Shown here: in pieces, positions 8,045 through 16,239 of the stretch | How the letters are laid out: each line of letters begins with the position of its first letter | Position numbering within the stretch: the first letter of the stretch is position 1 | Origin: an uncultured Saprospiraceae bacterium | Lineage (GTDB): Bacteria; Bacteroidota; Bacteroidia; Chitinophagales; Saprospiraceae | Direction of reading: 5' to 3' | DNA: 36,481 nucleotides | Assembly: GCA_938008185.1 (NCBI GenBank) | Contig: CALLLR010000122.1 | Coordinates: forward strand, 1-36,481 | Notes under the pieces: generated by a model | The model's database searches: none | Seen by the model: the letters and a program-made list of their open reading frames with translations, nothing else | What the model was told of the DNA's origin: nothing | Translations under genes and position numbers: made by a program

Positions 8045-10615
8045 CTATTGCTTTACGAACATAGTAGTCCAGGCACGATCCGCAACGATAAAACTTACCT
8101 GGTAAATGCCGTTGGTATAATCAGACACATCAATAGTTTGATTTGAGATACCATTGAACGAATTAACCAACTGCCCTAAGTTATTATGAATTAAAACCTG
8201 ACCGATGTTCAAATCGGATTTGATAAATAACTGATCCATCACGGGATTCGGCATGATTAGAATATCATTAGCTAAGGTCGGATCATTGGTATTTACCAAA
8301 TCAAGAATATCGGCAGCATACCTTGGTAAAAACTGGTAGTTTGAATCAAAAGGTTCGTCAAAATCAAATTGTCCTCCTATTCCAATAGCATCAAAATTAG
8401 CAGGTAAAGTAGTTCCGAATAGTTCGGTGTCTGCGTCAATATACATCGTGTATTCGTTGGTACCGTCCGTTACTGTATAATTTTCCCCTGCGGGTTGGGC
8501 GTCTACACTCACAACCGTTAGATTATTGATTCGGATCAATTTAGATTCTTCATCTTCTCCCAGGTCAGTCGTAAATTCTGGAGCAAACAAAGCATTATCT
8601 GATGATAGTAAAATTACAGAATCCGCCGTTATCTGTTGTAAACCTCCGAATTGGTCAATGATTCCTATCACGGATACTTCATCTCCTTCGGTGACGGTAT
8701 AGTCGTAATCTGTACCTCCGGCAAAGACCGCAATTCCATCATCATTATCATTTTTATCAACCATCGTAAATAATAATCCACCAGAATTCAGATTAACACC
8801 GTAGACCACCCCACGTAGTTCACAAGAAACGTCAATAGAATCGACAATTCCTTGCTCATCAACGGTAGTTACATCCTGAATTTCCAAAAGTGGATAAATA
8901 TCAGGATCAATTCCGTCATTGTCCACAATGGTAATGACCAAATCCCCCATAGAACCAATCACCGCTCCATCCGCATCGGACAGGTTAAGGATAATTGTTT
9001 CAGAACCTTCTACAATAATATCATCAAGTAAAGAAATACTGAATTCTCCGTCGCTCACGCCTCCGTTTCCATCACTGCCAAAAGTGACCAGGGTATTATT
9101 TAAAACATAGTCGGTACCATCAATTGCCGATCCACCGACAATATTCAGGGTAACAGATGCAGTATCCATCTCACCAGTATTGGCCATTGACAAGCGGAAG
9201 GTAGCCATGATAGCTCCTTCATCTACGTCTTCCAGACCATTTTCAAAAAAGATATACGGAGTAGCAGAACAAGCATCGTTGGCAGCGCCGGGAGTAGCAT
9301 AAATAAAATTACCACTACCACCAGAAATTACGTTGGTGTTAGTGGTTGAAAAGCCCCAGGATTCCGGCTGGTTATTATCACTTTCCAAATCACAAAGACT
9401 TAAAGATGGTCCTTCACCGTCCGCGATTTCCGGCCAGCCAGCAGCATCGTTGTAGACCACCACATCTACCAGCTCTCCGTTGGCGTCCAGGAGAGTTATG
9501 TCTTCTCCGTTGTCGTTCAAACCACCGGACGTCCAGGCAATGGCATTGGTGCCAAAAGTAGCATTGAACGCAGAAGCGTCTTCTACCAGTAATAGATATG
9601 CTCCCGGTTGAATCATCACGGAAGGAAAGGTAAATTCTATACCCGACGAAAAAGTGTATCCTTCGAGGTTAACAGCAGCATCCCCAATATTGGTTAATTC
9701 GATAAAGTCAAAATTGTTGTCAGCCCCAGGAATGTTGTACATGATTTCGGAAATGACAATATCATTCGGAGGAAGGGGAAGAACGGTAACCGTACCCACC
9801 ATATCAAAGTTGACGTGAGGATCACATTGGTAATCATAAACGCCAACTTCGGTAAAAGTATAACTGAAAGTCCAGGCAGCACCAGAAGCAGCACCATTCC
9901 CAAATCCTTCTGGATTATCAGGATAAGTAGCCAGTGTACCATTTACATTGTGAAAACCACCGACATTGGTCCATTCCACTGTCTGTCCTGCAAAGATGGT
10001 AATATCAGCGGGAGTAAAAATATTACTGGAAACCTCCACCATCACATCCGCAGCCGGACAGACTGCCGTATTGGCAGCTCCAGGGGTACCGAGTACTTCT
10101 ACTCCGTCGAAGATCGTTCCCGTGGGATTGGTCGCATCAAACCAATTAGCTGCTTTGTTATTGTCTCTGTCCGGACTGCACAATTCCAGAGAAGATCCAT
10201 TTCCGTCGGCACCAGATGGCCAGGGAAAAACATTGCTATAATCAACCAGATCCATTATATTGCCGGAGGCATCAACCAGTTCGATGTCCTCACCATTATT
10301 ATTCAATCCGCCAAATTCCCACTGGATCGCCATTACACCGTAGGAATCCATCATTGCTTGAGCATCACCTGCTACGAGCAAGTAAGCATTGGCACCAATA
10401 GAAGTACCCGAAGCAAAGGTAAGGTCGATACCCTGTGTAAAATTCCATCCGGAAAGATCAACGGCTGCACCACTATTGTTAAATAACTCAATGTACTCGG
10501 TAGAATCCTGACCAGCGTCGGGAGAATTGTACATGATTTCATTGATGACGATCTGAGCCTGGATGACCCCAAACAAAGTCGTCATAAAGAAGAGGGTTGT
10601 AAAAAGTCTTTTCAT
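8045..10615 (-). CDS. T9SS-exported multidomain surface protein: lamin-tail, cupredoxin, lamin-tail, Calx-beta
   Basis: 856 residues. The signal peptide is residues 1-20. A first lamin-tail-like domain (about 21-160) opens IVINEIMYNSPDAG. A plastocyanin-like domain follows (about 187-279) with a full type 1 copper ligand set: His222, Cys264, His267, Met272. A second lamin-tail domain (about 284-448) opens DIVISEIMYNIPGAD. Next are a Calx-beta-like domain (about 452-566, ending ITIVDNDG), a beta-rich segment (about 575-772) resembling OB-fold/DUF5689 modules, and a type A sorting domain (about 783-856, starting ILIMPNPVMDQ). The protein is very acidic with many Asp/Asn, in line with Ca2+-binding beta modules. 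It should be exported and placed on the cell surface by the T9SS. Its function is unknown. It lies alone in its transcription unit. Confidence 0.88.
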   Translation of the reverse strand: MKRLFTTLFFMTTLFGVIQAQIVINEIMYNSPDAGQDSTEYIELFNNSGAAVDLSGWNFTQGIDLTFASGTSIGANAYLLVAGDAQAMMDSYGVMAIQWEFGGLNNNGEDIELVDASGNIMDLVDYSNVFPWPSGADGNGSSLELCSPDRDNNKAANWFDATNPTGTIFDGVEVLGTPGAANTAVCPAADVMVEVSSNIFTPADITIFAGQTVEWTNVGGFHNVNGTLATYPDNPEGFGNGAASGAAWTFSYTFTEVGVYDYQCDPHVNFDMVGTVTVLPLPPNDIVISEIMYNIPGADNNFDFIELTNIGDAAVNLEGYTFSSGIEFTFPSVMIQPGAYLLLVEDASAFNATFGTNAIAWTSGGLNDNGEDITLLDANGELVDVVVYNDAAGWPEIADGEGPSLSLCDLESDNNQPESWGFSTTNTNVISGGSGNFIYATPGAANDACSATPYIFFENGLEDVDEGAIMATFRLSMANTGEMDTASVTLNIVGGSAIDGTDYVLNNTLVTFGSDGNGGVSDGEFSISLLDDIIVEGSETIILNLSDADGAVIGSMGDLVITIVDNDGIDPDIYPLLEIQDVTTVDEQGIVDSIDVSCELRGVVYGVNLNSGGLLFTMVDKNDNDDGIAVFAGGTDYDYTVTEGDEVSVIGIIDQFGGLQQITADSVILLSSDNALFAPEFTTDLGEDEESKLIRINNLTVVSVDAQPAGENYTVTDGTNEYTMYIDADTELFGTTLPANFDAIGIGGQFDFDEPFDSNYQFLPRYAADILDLVNTNDPTLANDILIMPNPVMDQLFIKSDLNIGQVLIHNNLGQLVNSFNGISNQTIDVSDYTNGIYQVSFIVADRAWTTMFVKQ

Positions 10616-10886
10616 GTTATTTTTTTTAGCGTACCGAACAGACCATACTGGCCAGCATACTGATGATCAAAATTTTTTATGCGAAAATAATAGAAAAGAT
10701 TTATTATTTCATTGAGTCGTGTCCCCAGCTTTTGAGAGAATAACGCCAGTTAGATTCTTTTACGTCTCCATCCGGTCGTTGTGCCGTGTGTCGGGCAATG
10801 AAAGCAATTTACTTTCTGCCTATGCTCATAGTTGGACTCGGTCAGATCGGTCTTTTCTTTCTTTTCCTGCTGCGATCGTCCGTAAT

Positions 10887-11843
10887 CTAAACGCTTTCTT
10901 GTTTCTCCGGTAAAAACACCTCCGCCATCATGCACCGTACACTCCCACCACCATACGTCTCAATCGTCGGAATGGGCGCGTATAAAATCTCAGTATGCCG
11001 TTCCAGGTGCCGAATCTGATCGGGACGCAGGGAGGCATGGGCCTGAGAAGACATGATGACGTAAGAAACGTTATTACTATTTTTTACCTGGAGCATATTG
11101 CCAGCAAAGGCGTTCATCTGATCGAGGGTGATATTGATTATTTCTTTTTGGGTATCGTAAAAATATTTTTTTAAGGTATCCCGCTCTTTGGCATCCAGAA
11201 TTGATTCCAGACAAATTACCACAAATGTCTTGCCAAGGGCCATCATCACGTTGGTGTGATAAATTGGCTGTCGGCCGCCATCCACCGCGTGGAAGACTAC
11301 TTTTCGGTAGTTTAATAATTTACAAAAAACCTCCAGTACCTCCAGATCAGTCCGTGGACTCAGGCAGGCATAGACGATACTATTCACCCGATCCAAAACC
11401 ATACTGCCCGTTCCTTCCAAAAAGAAACCCTTGTCTTCGTAGGTATCCAGATTGAAGACGGCGTGAACTTCCAATTTTTCCGCCAATTGATCAATGATGG
11501 CTTCGTTGCGTTCAAATCGACGGGATTCGGATTGCATTGGATACGTGATGGCTGTCCCATTTTGGTGAAAACTTACCCAGTTATTAGGAAAAACCGCGTC
11601 GGGTGTAATAGGGTCATTCTGATCTTCCATTACCGTAAGCCGTATTCCTTTTTCCTTTAGCAGGTTGACGAAATTATCGAATTCGGCCAGTGCTTTTTCA
11701 CGAATGGTTTCAGAAGATTCTCCAGTTTTTTCGGGTTCTGTCTGAAAGGCATTGCTTTTGGCGGTTTCTGCATTATAACCAAAATGCTGGGGACGAATCA
11801 TCATCAAGTGATCCGTAATCTGTACTTTATTGGGCTGGGTCAT
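10887..11843 (-). CDS. Amidinotransferase-fold hydrolase of the CtlX/arginine-deiminase superfamily
   Basis: 318 residues with the beta/alpha-propeller guanidine-modifying fold. Conserved motifs are FPNNW (85-89), EGTGSMVLD (143-151, Glu143), YHTNVMMA with His196, and the terminal GGGSVRCMMAEVF with the nucleophile Cys304, so the catalytic residues are all present. The family is named after CtlX, a citrulline hydrolase; other relatives act on arginine or methylated arginine, so the substrate here is inferred only to be a guanidino or ureido compound. It is cytoplasmic, with no signal peptide. It stands alone, divergent from the lipoprotein gene at 12036. Confidence 0.85.
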   Translation of the reverse strand: MTQPNKVQITDHLMMIRPQHFGYNAETAKSNAFQTEPEKTGESSETIREKALAEFDNFVNLLKEKGIRLTVMEDQNDPITPDAVFPNNWVSFHQNGTAITYPMQSESRRFERNEAIIDQLAEKLEVHAVFNLDTYEDKGFFLEGTGSMVLDRVNSIVYACLSPRTDLEVLEVFCKLLNYRKVVFHAVDGGRQPIYHTNVMMALGKTFVVICLESILDAKERDTLKKYFYDTQKEIINITLDQMNAFAGNMLQVKNSNNVSYVIMSSQAHASLRPDQIRHLERHTEILYAPIPTIETYGGGSVRCMMAEVFLPEKQESV

Positions 11844-11935
11844 ATTGTAATTATGAATATTTTGGGTAAAGATAGTGATTTAGAATGTGAATCGAAATGT
11901 GAATTAGAATATGTACCTGTTAAAGATTAAATCGG

Positions 11936-12000
11936 ATTTCAAACATATTATATTTTGGAATAATATTTGTTGTTAGTATATTTGAATTTCAAACATATTA
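11936..12000. repeat. Two direct repeats 50 bp apart in a divergent promoter region
   Basis: ATTTCAAACATATTA occurs at 11936-11950 and exactly again at 11986-12000. On the minus strand each copy contains TATGTTTG, a match to the -7 consensus, pointing towards the CtlX-type gene. The plus-strand promoter for the gene at 12036 lies between them. The copies could be tandem start sites or a regulator's paired sites. Confidence 0.5.
11954..11984 (+). promoter_or_regulatory. Bacteroidota-type promoter of the lipoprotein gene
   Basis: TTTG (11954-11957), a 19-nt spacer and TATATTTG (11977-11984) match the full consensus. Transcription would start near 11990, about 46 nt upstream of the ATG at 12036. 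The frame extends upstream of 12036, but that extension would overlap this promoter. Confidence 0.65.
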
Positions 12001-12035
12001 ATATTTTACCGTATTTATTAGTTGAATTCAATACC

Positions 12036-12488
12036 ATGAAACATTTTACTAAATTTTTCCTTTTTGTTATTCTACTTATTTTGGAGTTGGCCTGTACTTC
12101 CAGCAGCGAACTCGATCCCAATATCCGACAACGAGTAAAGTCCATGCGCGCCGGAATGAATACCGTATCCACAAAACCAGTGGTTATGATTTATGATTTT
12201 AATCCTGAAACCTTCAGCCTGGAATATCGGGCGGTAGAAGTAGAATATCCAACGGGTAATCAGCTACAAGACTTAATTAATACATTTTTGGCGACGCATC
12301 ATTTTGGTCGAAAGGCCACCAACTTGCGGCTAAAAAATATTATGATTTTAAACAATCAAACGGTACTGGAATTTTCTGAAACCGCCGAATTTGCTACCCA
12401 TAAAGATCGAAAATTTTTTATGGATGCACTAGAAATGACCATTAGCCGAAACACGAATCTTACAGACTTTTTGATAAAGAATATTTGA
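12036..12488 (+). CDS. Lipoprotein, possibly with a GerMN-like domain
   Basis: 150 residues. A hydrophobic signal ends in the lipobox LELAC with the lipidated Cys20, so the mature protein should be anchored to a membrane. The rest is one compact alpha/beta domain of about 120 residues. The order (a strand VMIYDFNP, then YRAVEVEYPTGNQLQDLINTF, then a strand and helix ending ALEMTISR) resembles GerMN domains, but similarity is weak and this is inference. The start was moved to 12036 because it begins the signal peptide and lies just downstream of a good promoter. A gene for a coiled-coil membrane protein follows after 198 nt. Confidence 0.7.
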   Translation: MKHFTKFFLFVILLILELACTSSSELDPNIRQRVKSMRAGMNTVSTKPVVMIYDFNPETFSLEYRAVEVEYPTGNQLQDLINTFLATHHFGRKATNLRLKNIMILNNQTVLEFSETAEFATHKDRKFFMDALEMTISRNTNLTDFLIKNI

Positions 12489-12686
12489 GTTGTTGAAACG
12501 CTGCGCTTTTGAAATATTGAGGTTACGAAAAAGTTCAACATTTATCATTATTTTAACGACGAAATCTTTCGACAACTGCTTTATATCCAAAACTTACTTC
12601 AACGTTAAACCGTCTCTCCGGAGACTATCTTATACCTTGGAGTTAAGGCCCTTACACTCGGTTCTTATTCCACAAATCACTGTGAA

Positions 12687-13670
12687 ATGACCAGAAATTT
12701 ATCTATTGCCCTCGGATCCTGTGCGATCATTGGACTTAGTTTTTTTAGTATTCAACAAGTTGGAAGTATCGTTAAAAAAAATGAGCTATTGGTCAAGCAA
12801 GACCGTTATATCAGCGAATTAAAAACCGTCAGCAAAGAAGACGATTCCGTCATCATTGACCTGCGTTCCGAAAATCAGGTATTGAAAGAACAAATTCATA
12901 TGCTGAATGATAGTATTGAATATTTAAATAATGCTATCGCGAAGTTACGCAGATCCAACAAGCGACAAAACCGCGCCATTGCCGACGTAAAAGCGCAGGT
13001 GGAACTTTACCAGGCACGGTACGATCAACTAGAACTGGAAATGCAGGAAACCAAAATAATGGCTCTGCCGGACAAAGCGGCGAATAGTAAAAAAATTGCG
13101 GACCTGGAAGCTGACAAAGCAGCATTAATGGTTCAGTTACAGGAACTGCAAGCTCAAAAAATGAGCTACGAAGCCATTAAAGCAGAAAATGAAATGGAAC
13201 TACTTTACCGACAATCAGCCGAGGCCAATTACCAGCGGATCACCAATATTATGAACAATACTCAGGTTCAATTTAACAGTATCAATCTTTTAGCAAAATC
13301 AAATGGTAAATCTTTGAAAAAAATTCGTAAAAACTGGAACTATACGACGATCGATTTTCAACTCATTTCCGACGATTTAAGAATACTAATGGAAAAAAGA
13401 TTTTTAGTCAGGGTCGTAAATACGGATACACAAGAAATTTTAAAAACCATTGCGGAAGGCGAAGGCGGTGAAAAAGCTTTTGAGGACTTCGAAATGGACG
13501 GTGCAATTGTGCAATTTACGGGTGGAAAAGTAAATGTCTCCTATTATAATCATCAACCAAAAACCGGACAAAATTACGAAGTACAGATTTTTTATCTGGA
13601 TGATTCTGGTAAAGAATATTTACTACGCCACGGAACAAAGCAATTTGTTAAAAATGGTAAAACCATCTAA
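12687..13670 (+). CDS. Membrane-anchored coiled-coil protein of unknown function
   Basis: 327 residues. An N-terminal transmembrane helix (about 5-26) is followed by a long coiled coil (about 30-195) rich in Leu, Lys, Glu and Gln with heptad spacing. The C-terminal beta-rich domain (about 215-325) contains FLVRVVNTDTQEI and YEVQIFYLDDSGKEYL. The single span and charge pattern suggest that the coiled coil projects into the periplasm. I do not recognise a family. Bacteroidota have many such envelope proteins. A terminator follows directly. Confidence 0.75.
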   Translation: MTRNLSIALGSCAIIGLSFFSIQQVGSIVKKNELLVKQDRYISELKTVSKEDDSVIIDLRSENQVLKEQIHMLNDSIEYLNNAIAKLRRSNKRQNRAIADVKAQVELYQARYDQLELEMQETKIMALPDKAANSKKIADLEADKAALMVQLQELQAQKMSYEAIKAENEMELLYRQSAEANYQRITNIMNNTQVQFNSINLLAKSNGKSLKKIRKNWNYTTIDFQLISDDLRILMEKRFLVRVVNTDTQEILKTIAEGEGGEKAFEDFEMDGAIVQFTGGKVNVSYYNHQPKTGQNYEVQIFYLDDSGKEYLLRHGTKQFVKNGKTI

Positions 13671-13710
13671 AAAACTGGTCTAAAAATAAAATAACAACAA
13701 AATTTAAATT

Positions 13711-13745
13711 ATACTTGTGAATAAATTATTCACAAGTATTTTTTT
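13711..13745 (+). terminator. Rho-independent terminator abutting the next start codon
   Basis: ATACTTGTGAAT (13711-13722) pairs with ATTCACAAGTAT (13728-13739) around a 5-nt loop and is followed by a T-run to 13745. The ATG of the next gene is at 13749. It therefore ends the coiled-coil gene, but it could also act as an attenuator or leader hairpin for the gene at 13749. Confidence 0.8.
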
Positions 13746-13748
13746 GCC

Positions 13749-14228
13749 ATGAAAATTAAACTAACCCTCCTTTTTCTATTCCTAAGTCTTATTATTTTTC
13801 CAGACTCCGCAAATGCGGTGGTACAGCCTACTCGGGATAATCTGCCTGCCTATACCAAAGATATCAACGGATTTTCGGCTGCCTCGCTCGATGATCTCCT
13901 TCATCTGAACGCCAGAGAACTCGGAAAAAAAAGGGGCAAAAAGTTAAAACTGAAAGAACGACTTGGTCTGTTTTTAATAAAAAAAGAAATCAAACGGGCC
14001 CGTAAAAAAGGAAAAACCGACGCAGAAATTATTCAGGCACTCAATGAACCCCGTGATAGCGGTAAAAAAACGGGCGCATTTATTCTCGGCTTACTATTGG
14101 GTCTAATCGGCGTATTAATCGCATACCTGGCTTTTAGAAAACAGGCGAGATTCGCCTGGTACGGATTATTAACCTATTTAGGAATTCTGGCCCTGGTCTT
14201 ATTCTACAGCTTTTATAATAATAACTAA
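13749..14228 (+). CDS. Small inner-membrane protein with signal peptide and two TM helices
   Basis: 159 residues. The signal peptide is about residues 1-23 (ending DSANA). A short linker with SLDDLLHLNARELGKK leads to a very basic stretch (about 58-90, many Lys/Arg). Two transmembrane helices lie at about 110-128 and 137-155. The basic region between signal and helices is reminiscent of Bacteroidota small membrane proteins related to stress-inducible Pmp3-like proteins, but the Pmp3 domain itself is not evident. Function unknown. Its ATG lies only 3 nt after the T-run of the upstream terminator, so its promoter must overlap or precede that hairpin, or it is expressed by read-through. Confidence 0.7.
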   Translation: MKIKLTLLFLFLSLIIFPDSANAVVQPTRDNLPAYTKDINGFSAASLDDLLHLNARELGKKRGKKLKLKERLGLFLIKKEIKRARKKGKTDAEIIQALNEPRDSGKKTGAFILGLLLGLIGVLIAYLAFRKQARFAWYGLLTYLGILALVLFYSFYNNN

Positions 14229-14296
14229 CATCAACTACATTTTCAAAACCATGAGTTTATAACCTGGTGAATGGTTTGGGAATTATAACGAATACA

Positions 14297-14860
14297 TTAA
14301 CTACTCAATACGGTATTTGCCCAGGCCGCCAGAGATGGCATTTTTTGGTCGACCCGAATGGCCGCAGCGGCCGCGTTTTCTTCCTTTTTCCCTTCTATTA
14401 GTACGGTCCACATTCCGAGTCCAAACCCAAATTCCATGTCAGAAATAGAATCTCCCACAATAATAGATTTTTTAAAATCAATTTCCGGAAAAGCAGCTTT
14501 GGCTTTTAACGCCATTCCGGGGTTGGGTTTATGCAGACTTTCGGGCATTAACTTTGCGGCCGTGGCAGTGTATACTGCGTCCACCTTTCCTCCTTTATTT
14601 TTCAGATCCCTCAACATATACTCGTGGATAAGATCAAGATCTGCCTGGGTCATCAGACCTTTTCCAACACCTTTTTGATTAGTAACAATAATAATTCTAT
14701 TAAAAATTTTATTTAACTTTATTATTGCGTTTAAGCTACCCGGCAGATAATCGAACTCGTCCAGATTCGTAATGTACGCTCCCGGATGACGTCGGTTAAT
14801 CACTCCGTCCCGATCTAGAAAAAGTGTCCATGATTTATCAAATTTAGGTAATTGCATCAT
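14297..14860 (-). CDS. HAD-IIIA phosphatase, GmhB/HisB-N-like
   Basis: 187 residues from the ATG at 14860 (a second ATG follows directly at 14857). HAD motifs are complete: motif I FLDRDGVINRR with Asp16/Asp18, motif II IVTNQKGVGKG, the lysine in HKPNPGM, and motif IV GDSISDMEFG. By context and similarity it would be the D-glycero-D-manno-heptose 1,7-bisphosphate phosphatase of LPS heptose synthesis. However, the Cys/His zinc loop of classical GmhB is missing before HKPNPGM, so the substrate is uncertain. It starts 4 nt after the gmhA stop, so the two are co-transcribed. The frame is open further upstream (to 15010), but that part lies inside gmhA. Confidence 0.82.
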   Translation of the reverse strand: MMQLPKFDKSWTLFLDRDGVINRRHPGAYITNLDEFDYLPGSLNAIIKLNKIFNRIIIVTNQKGVGKGLMTQADLDLIHEYMLRDLKNKGGKVDAVYTATAAKLMPESLHKPNPGMALKAKAAFPEIDFKKSIIVGDSISDMEFGFGLGMWTVLIEGKKEENAAAAAIRVDQKMPSLAAWANTVLSS

Positions 14861-14864
14861 TTTA

Positions 14865-15455
14865 TTATTTAGAACTTTGATTACCAAAAATTCTTTTTTC
14901 AACCAATTCGCAGATGATATGTCCCAGGAGGATGTGACATTCCTGGATTCGAGGTGTATCGGTGCTGGGTACGTTAAGTAGATAGTCCACCATCGTGGCC
15001 AGTTTTCCACCGCTCGCTCCCGTCATACCAATAACTTCCATATTTTTTGTTTTGGCCATTTGAGCTGCTTGCAAAATATTGGGAGAATTTCCGGAAGTAG
15101 AAATAGCAAACAAAAGATCCCCCGGACGGCCTTTTGCCGCGACGGAACGTGCATAGGCGGAAGCAAAATCGTAGTCATTGGCAACGGCGGTCAGGAAAGA
15201 AGTATTGACGTGCAGGGCCTCGGCGGGCAATGGATCGCGATCCAGATAAAACCGACCGGAGAATTCTCCGGCGAGGTGTTGAGCGTCAGCAGCGCTGCCT
15301 CCATTACCACAAAAAAGGAGTTGTCCACCGTTTTTAAGGGTCTTTACACAACGAGCAGTAATGGTTTCCAATTGGTTGAGCAGCACGATATCGGCAAGCA
15401 TAGCTTGTTTAATGGAAATGCTTTCGGAGATGACGGTACGGATTCTTTTGTCCAT
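14865..15455 (-). CDS. gmhA: Sedoheptulose-7-phosphate isomerase (GmhA-type SIS protein)
   Basis: 196 residues with one SIS domain. GmhA converts sedoheptulose 7-phosphate to D-glycero-D-manno-heptose 7-phosphate, the first step of ADP-heptose synthesis. The hallmark CGNGGSAADAQHLAGEF carries His60 and Glu64; Gln171 and His179 in RIQECHILLGHI complete the predicted metal site. The sugar-phosphate loop is STSGNSPN (120-127). The alternative is the related DiaA replication protein, but the following HAD phosphatase gene, 4 nt away, favours heptose metabolism. Confidence 0.85.
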   Translation of the reverse strand: MDKRIRTVISESISIKQAMLADIVLLNQLETITARCVKTLKNGGQLLFCGNGGSAADAQHLAGEFSGRFYLDRDPLPAEALHVNTSFLTAVANDYDFASAYARSVAAKGRPGDLLFAISTSGNSPNILQAAQMAKTKNMEVIGMTGASGGKLATMVDYLLNVPSTDTPRIQECHILLGHIICELVEKRIFGNQSSK

Positions 15456-15468
15456 TGGAAAAAATGCT

Positions 15469-15515
15469 GTTGGCTATTTGGCCATTTACTATTTGCTTCT
15501 CTTTATCGTGAAGGG
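15469..15515 (+). repeat. Copy C of a TAGC/ATTTGC-type intergenic repeat
   Basis: The segment containing CTATTTGCTTCTCTTTAT resembles sequence at 18403-18430 and, inverted, at 18612-18667. It lies between the NUDIX gene and gmhA. It is probably a low-complexity dispersed intergenic repeat. Confidence 0.35.
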
Positions 15516-15576
15516 AAAGCAAGCAGCTGAGGTGAATAATTATTGGAAAACGCTCCATTACCTTTTGCGTACAAAA

Positions 15577-16212
15577 TTATTTCCTGGTCAATTCGGTTCG
15601 AATGACATCCAGGATATTCCCGTAAACTTTACGTTGTACGGAGAGAAATTTTTCCGGTTTGATCCAGAATACAAGATCAATATTTTCTTCCAGTTGGGGA
15701 ATAAATTTCTCTTGTTTTGTAGTCATACGATACCAGTGCGTTTTTTTCAGTATTCTTCGGTTTTTATGATCTCGATAAGTATGGTACGTCTTCGTAATTT
15801 TCTTCCCTAATTTGAGTTCTTTGATTCCGGTCTCTTCTTTAACTTCCCGAATAGCGGCTGCTTTGGTTTGTTCTCCTTTGTCAATTTTACCTTTAGGAAG
15901 ATCATAAAAGCCCTGGCGGTGAATCATTAAGATTTTTTTCTCTTTAGTTTTTTTAAAAACCAACCCACCAGCGGCCTCAATTACTTTGAAAACCGCTTTA
16001 AACTCCTGAAAGCAAGCTTTGGAGTTATTGCAGTGTAAAACAACGAAGGTAAATTTATTCGGTTTTTCCAGACTATCAATATAATTCAGTAAAGATTTGG
16101 GTTTACCAGAATAACGAGCGATCAAGGCTCCTTTGGTAATTGGGAATAGTTTCTTCACATATTTACTATTCACAATAAAAAGTGGTGTGCTGTTGATATA
16201 TATTTTGTACAT
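15577..16212 (-). CDS. NUDIX hydrolase with N-terminal extension
   Basis: 211 residues. The NUDIX box is complete and canonical: GKIDKGE, seven residues, then REVKEETGI (around 112-134), giving the metal-binding glutamates. These enzymes hydrolyse nucleoside-diphosphate-linked compounds; the substrate is unknown. Residues 1-75 form an additional alpha/beta domain seen in Bacteroidota members. The gene diverges from pyrE with only 27 nt between the two start codons. I recall this neighbourhood in other Bacteroidota, which would hint at a link with pyrimidine or PRPP metabolism (inference). Confidence 0.88.
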   Translation of the reverse strand: MYKIYINSTPLFIVNSKYVKKLFPITKGALIARYSGKPKSLLNYIDSLEKPNKFTFVVLHCNNSKACFQEFKAVFKVIEAAGGLVFKKTKEKKILMIHRQGFYDLPKGKIDKGEQTKAAAIREVKEETGIKELKLGKKITKTYHTYRDHKNRRILKKTHWYRMTTKQEKFIPQLEENIDLVFWIKPEKFLSVQRKVYGNILDVIRTELTRK

Positions 16213-16215
16213 TTG
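16208..16215 (+). promoter_or_regulatory. Candidate -7 box of pyrE overlapping the NUDIX start codon
   Basis: TACATTTG fits TAnnTTTG exactly and lies 24 nt before the pyrE ATG. It overlaps the first codon of the divergent NUDIX gene (16210-16212). No clear TTG is found at -33. Confidence 0.4.
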
Positions 16216-16239
16216 TTGCCGTTTATACTAAATTTTTAA

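Noticed and set aside
9815-10486. Plus-strand 223-codon ORF opposite the surface-protein gene
   Set aside because: It is antisense to a well-supported multidomain protein, shows no domain and has no promoter.
12490-12690. 66-codon ORF between the lipoprotein and coiled-coil genes
   Set aside because: It begins directly at the preceding stop, ends inside the next gene, and has no domain or signal.
14861-15010. Upstream start for the HAD phosphatase
   Set aside because: The extension is antiphase reading of the gmhA 3' end; the conserved domain starts after 14860.
15361-15810. Plus-strand 149-codon ORF over gmhA and NUDIX
   Set aside because: Antisense to two clear genes and without a family.
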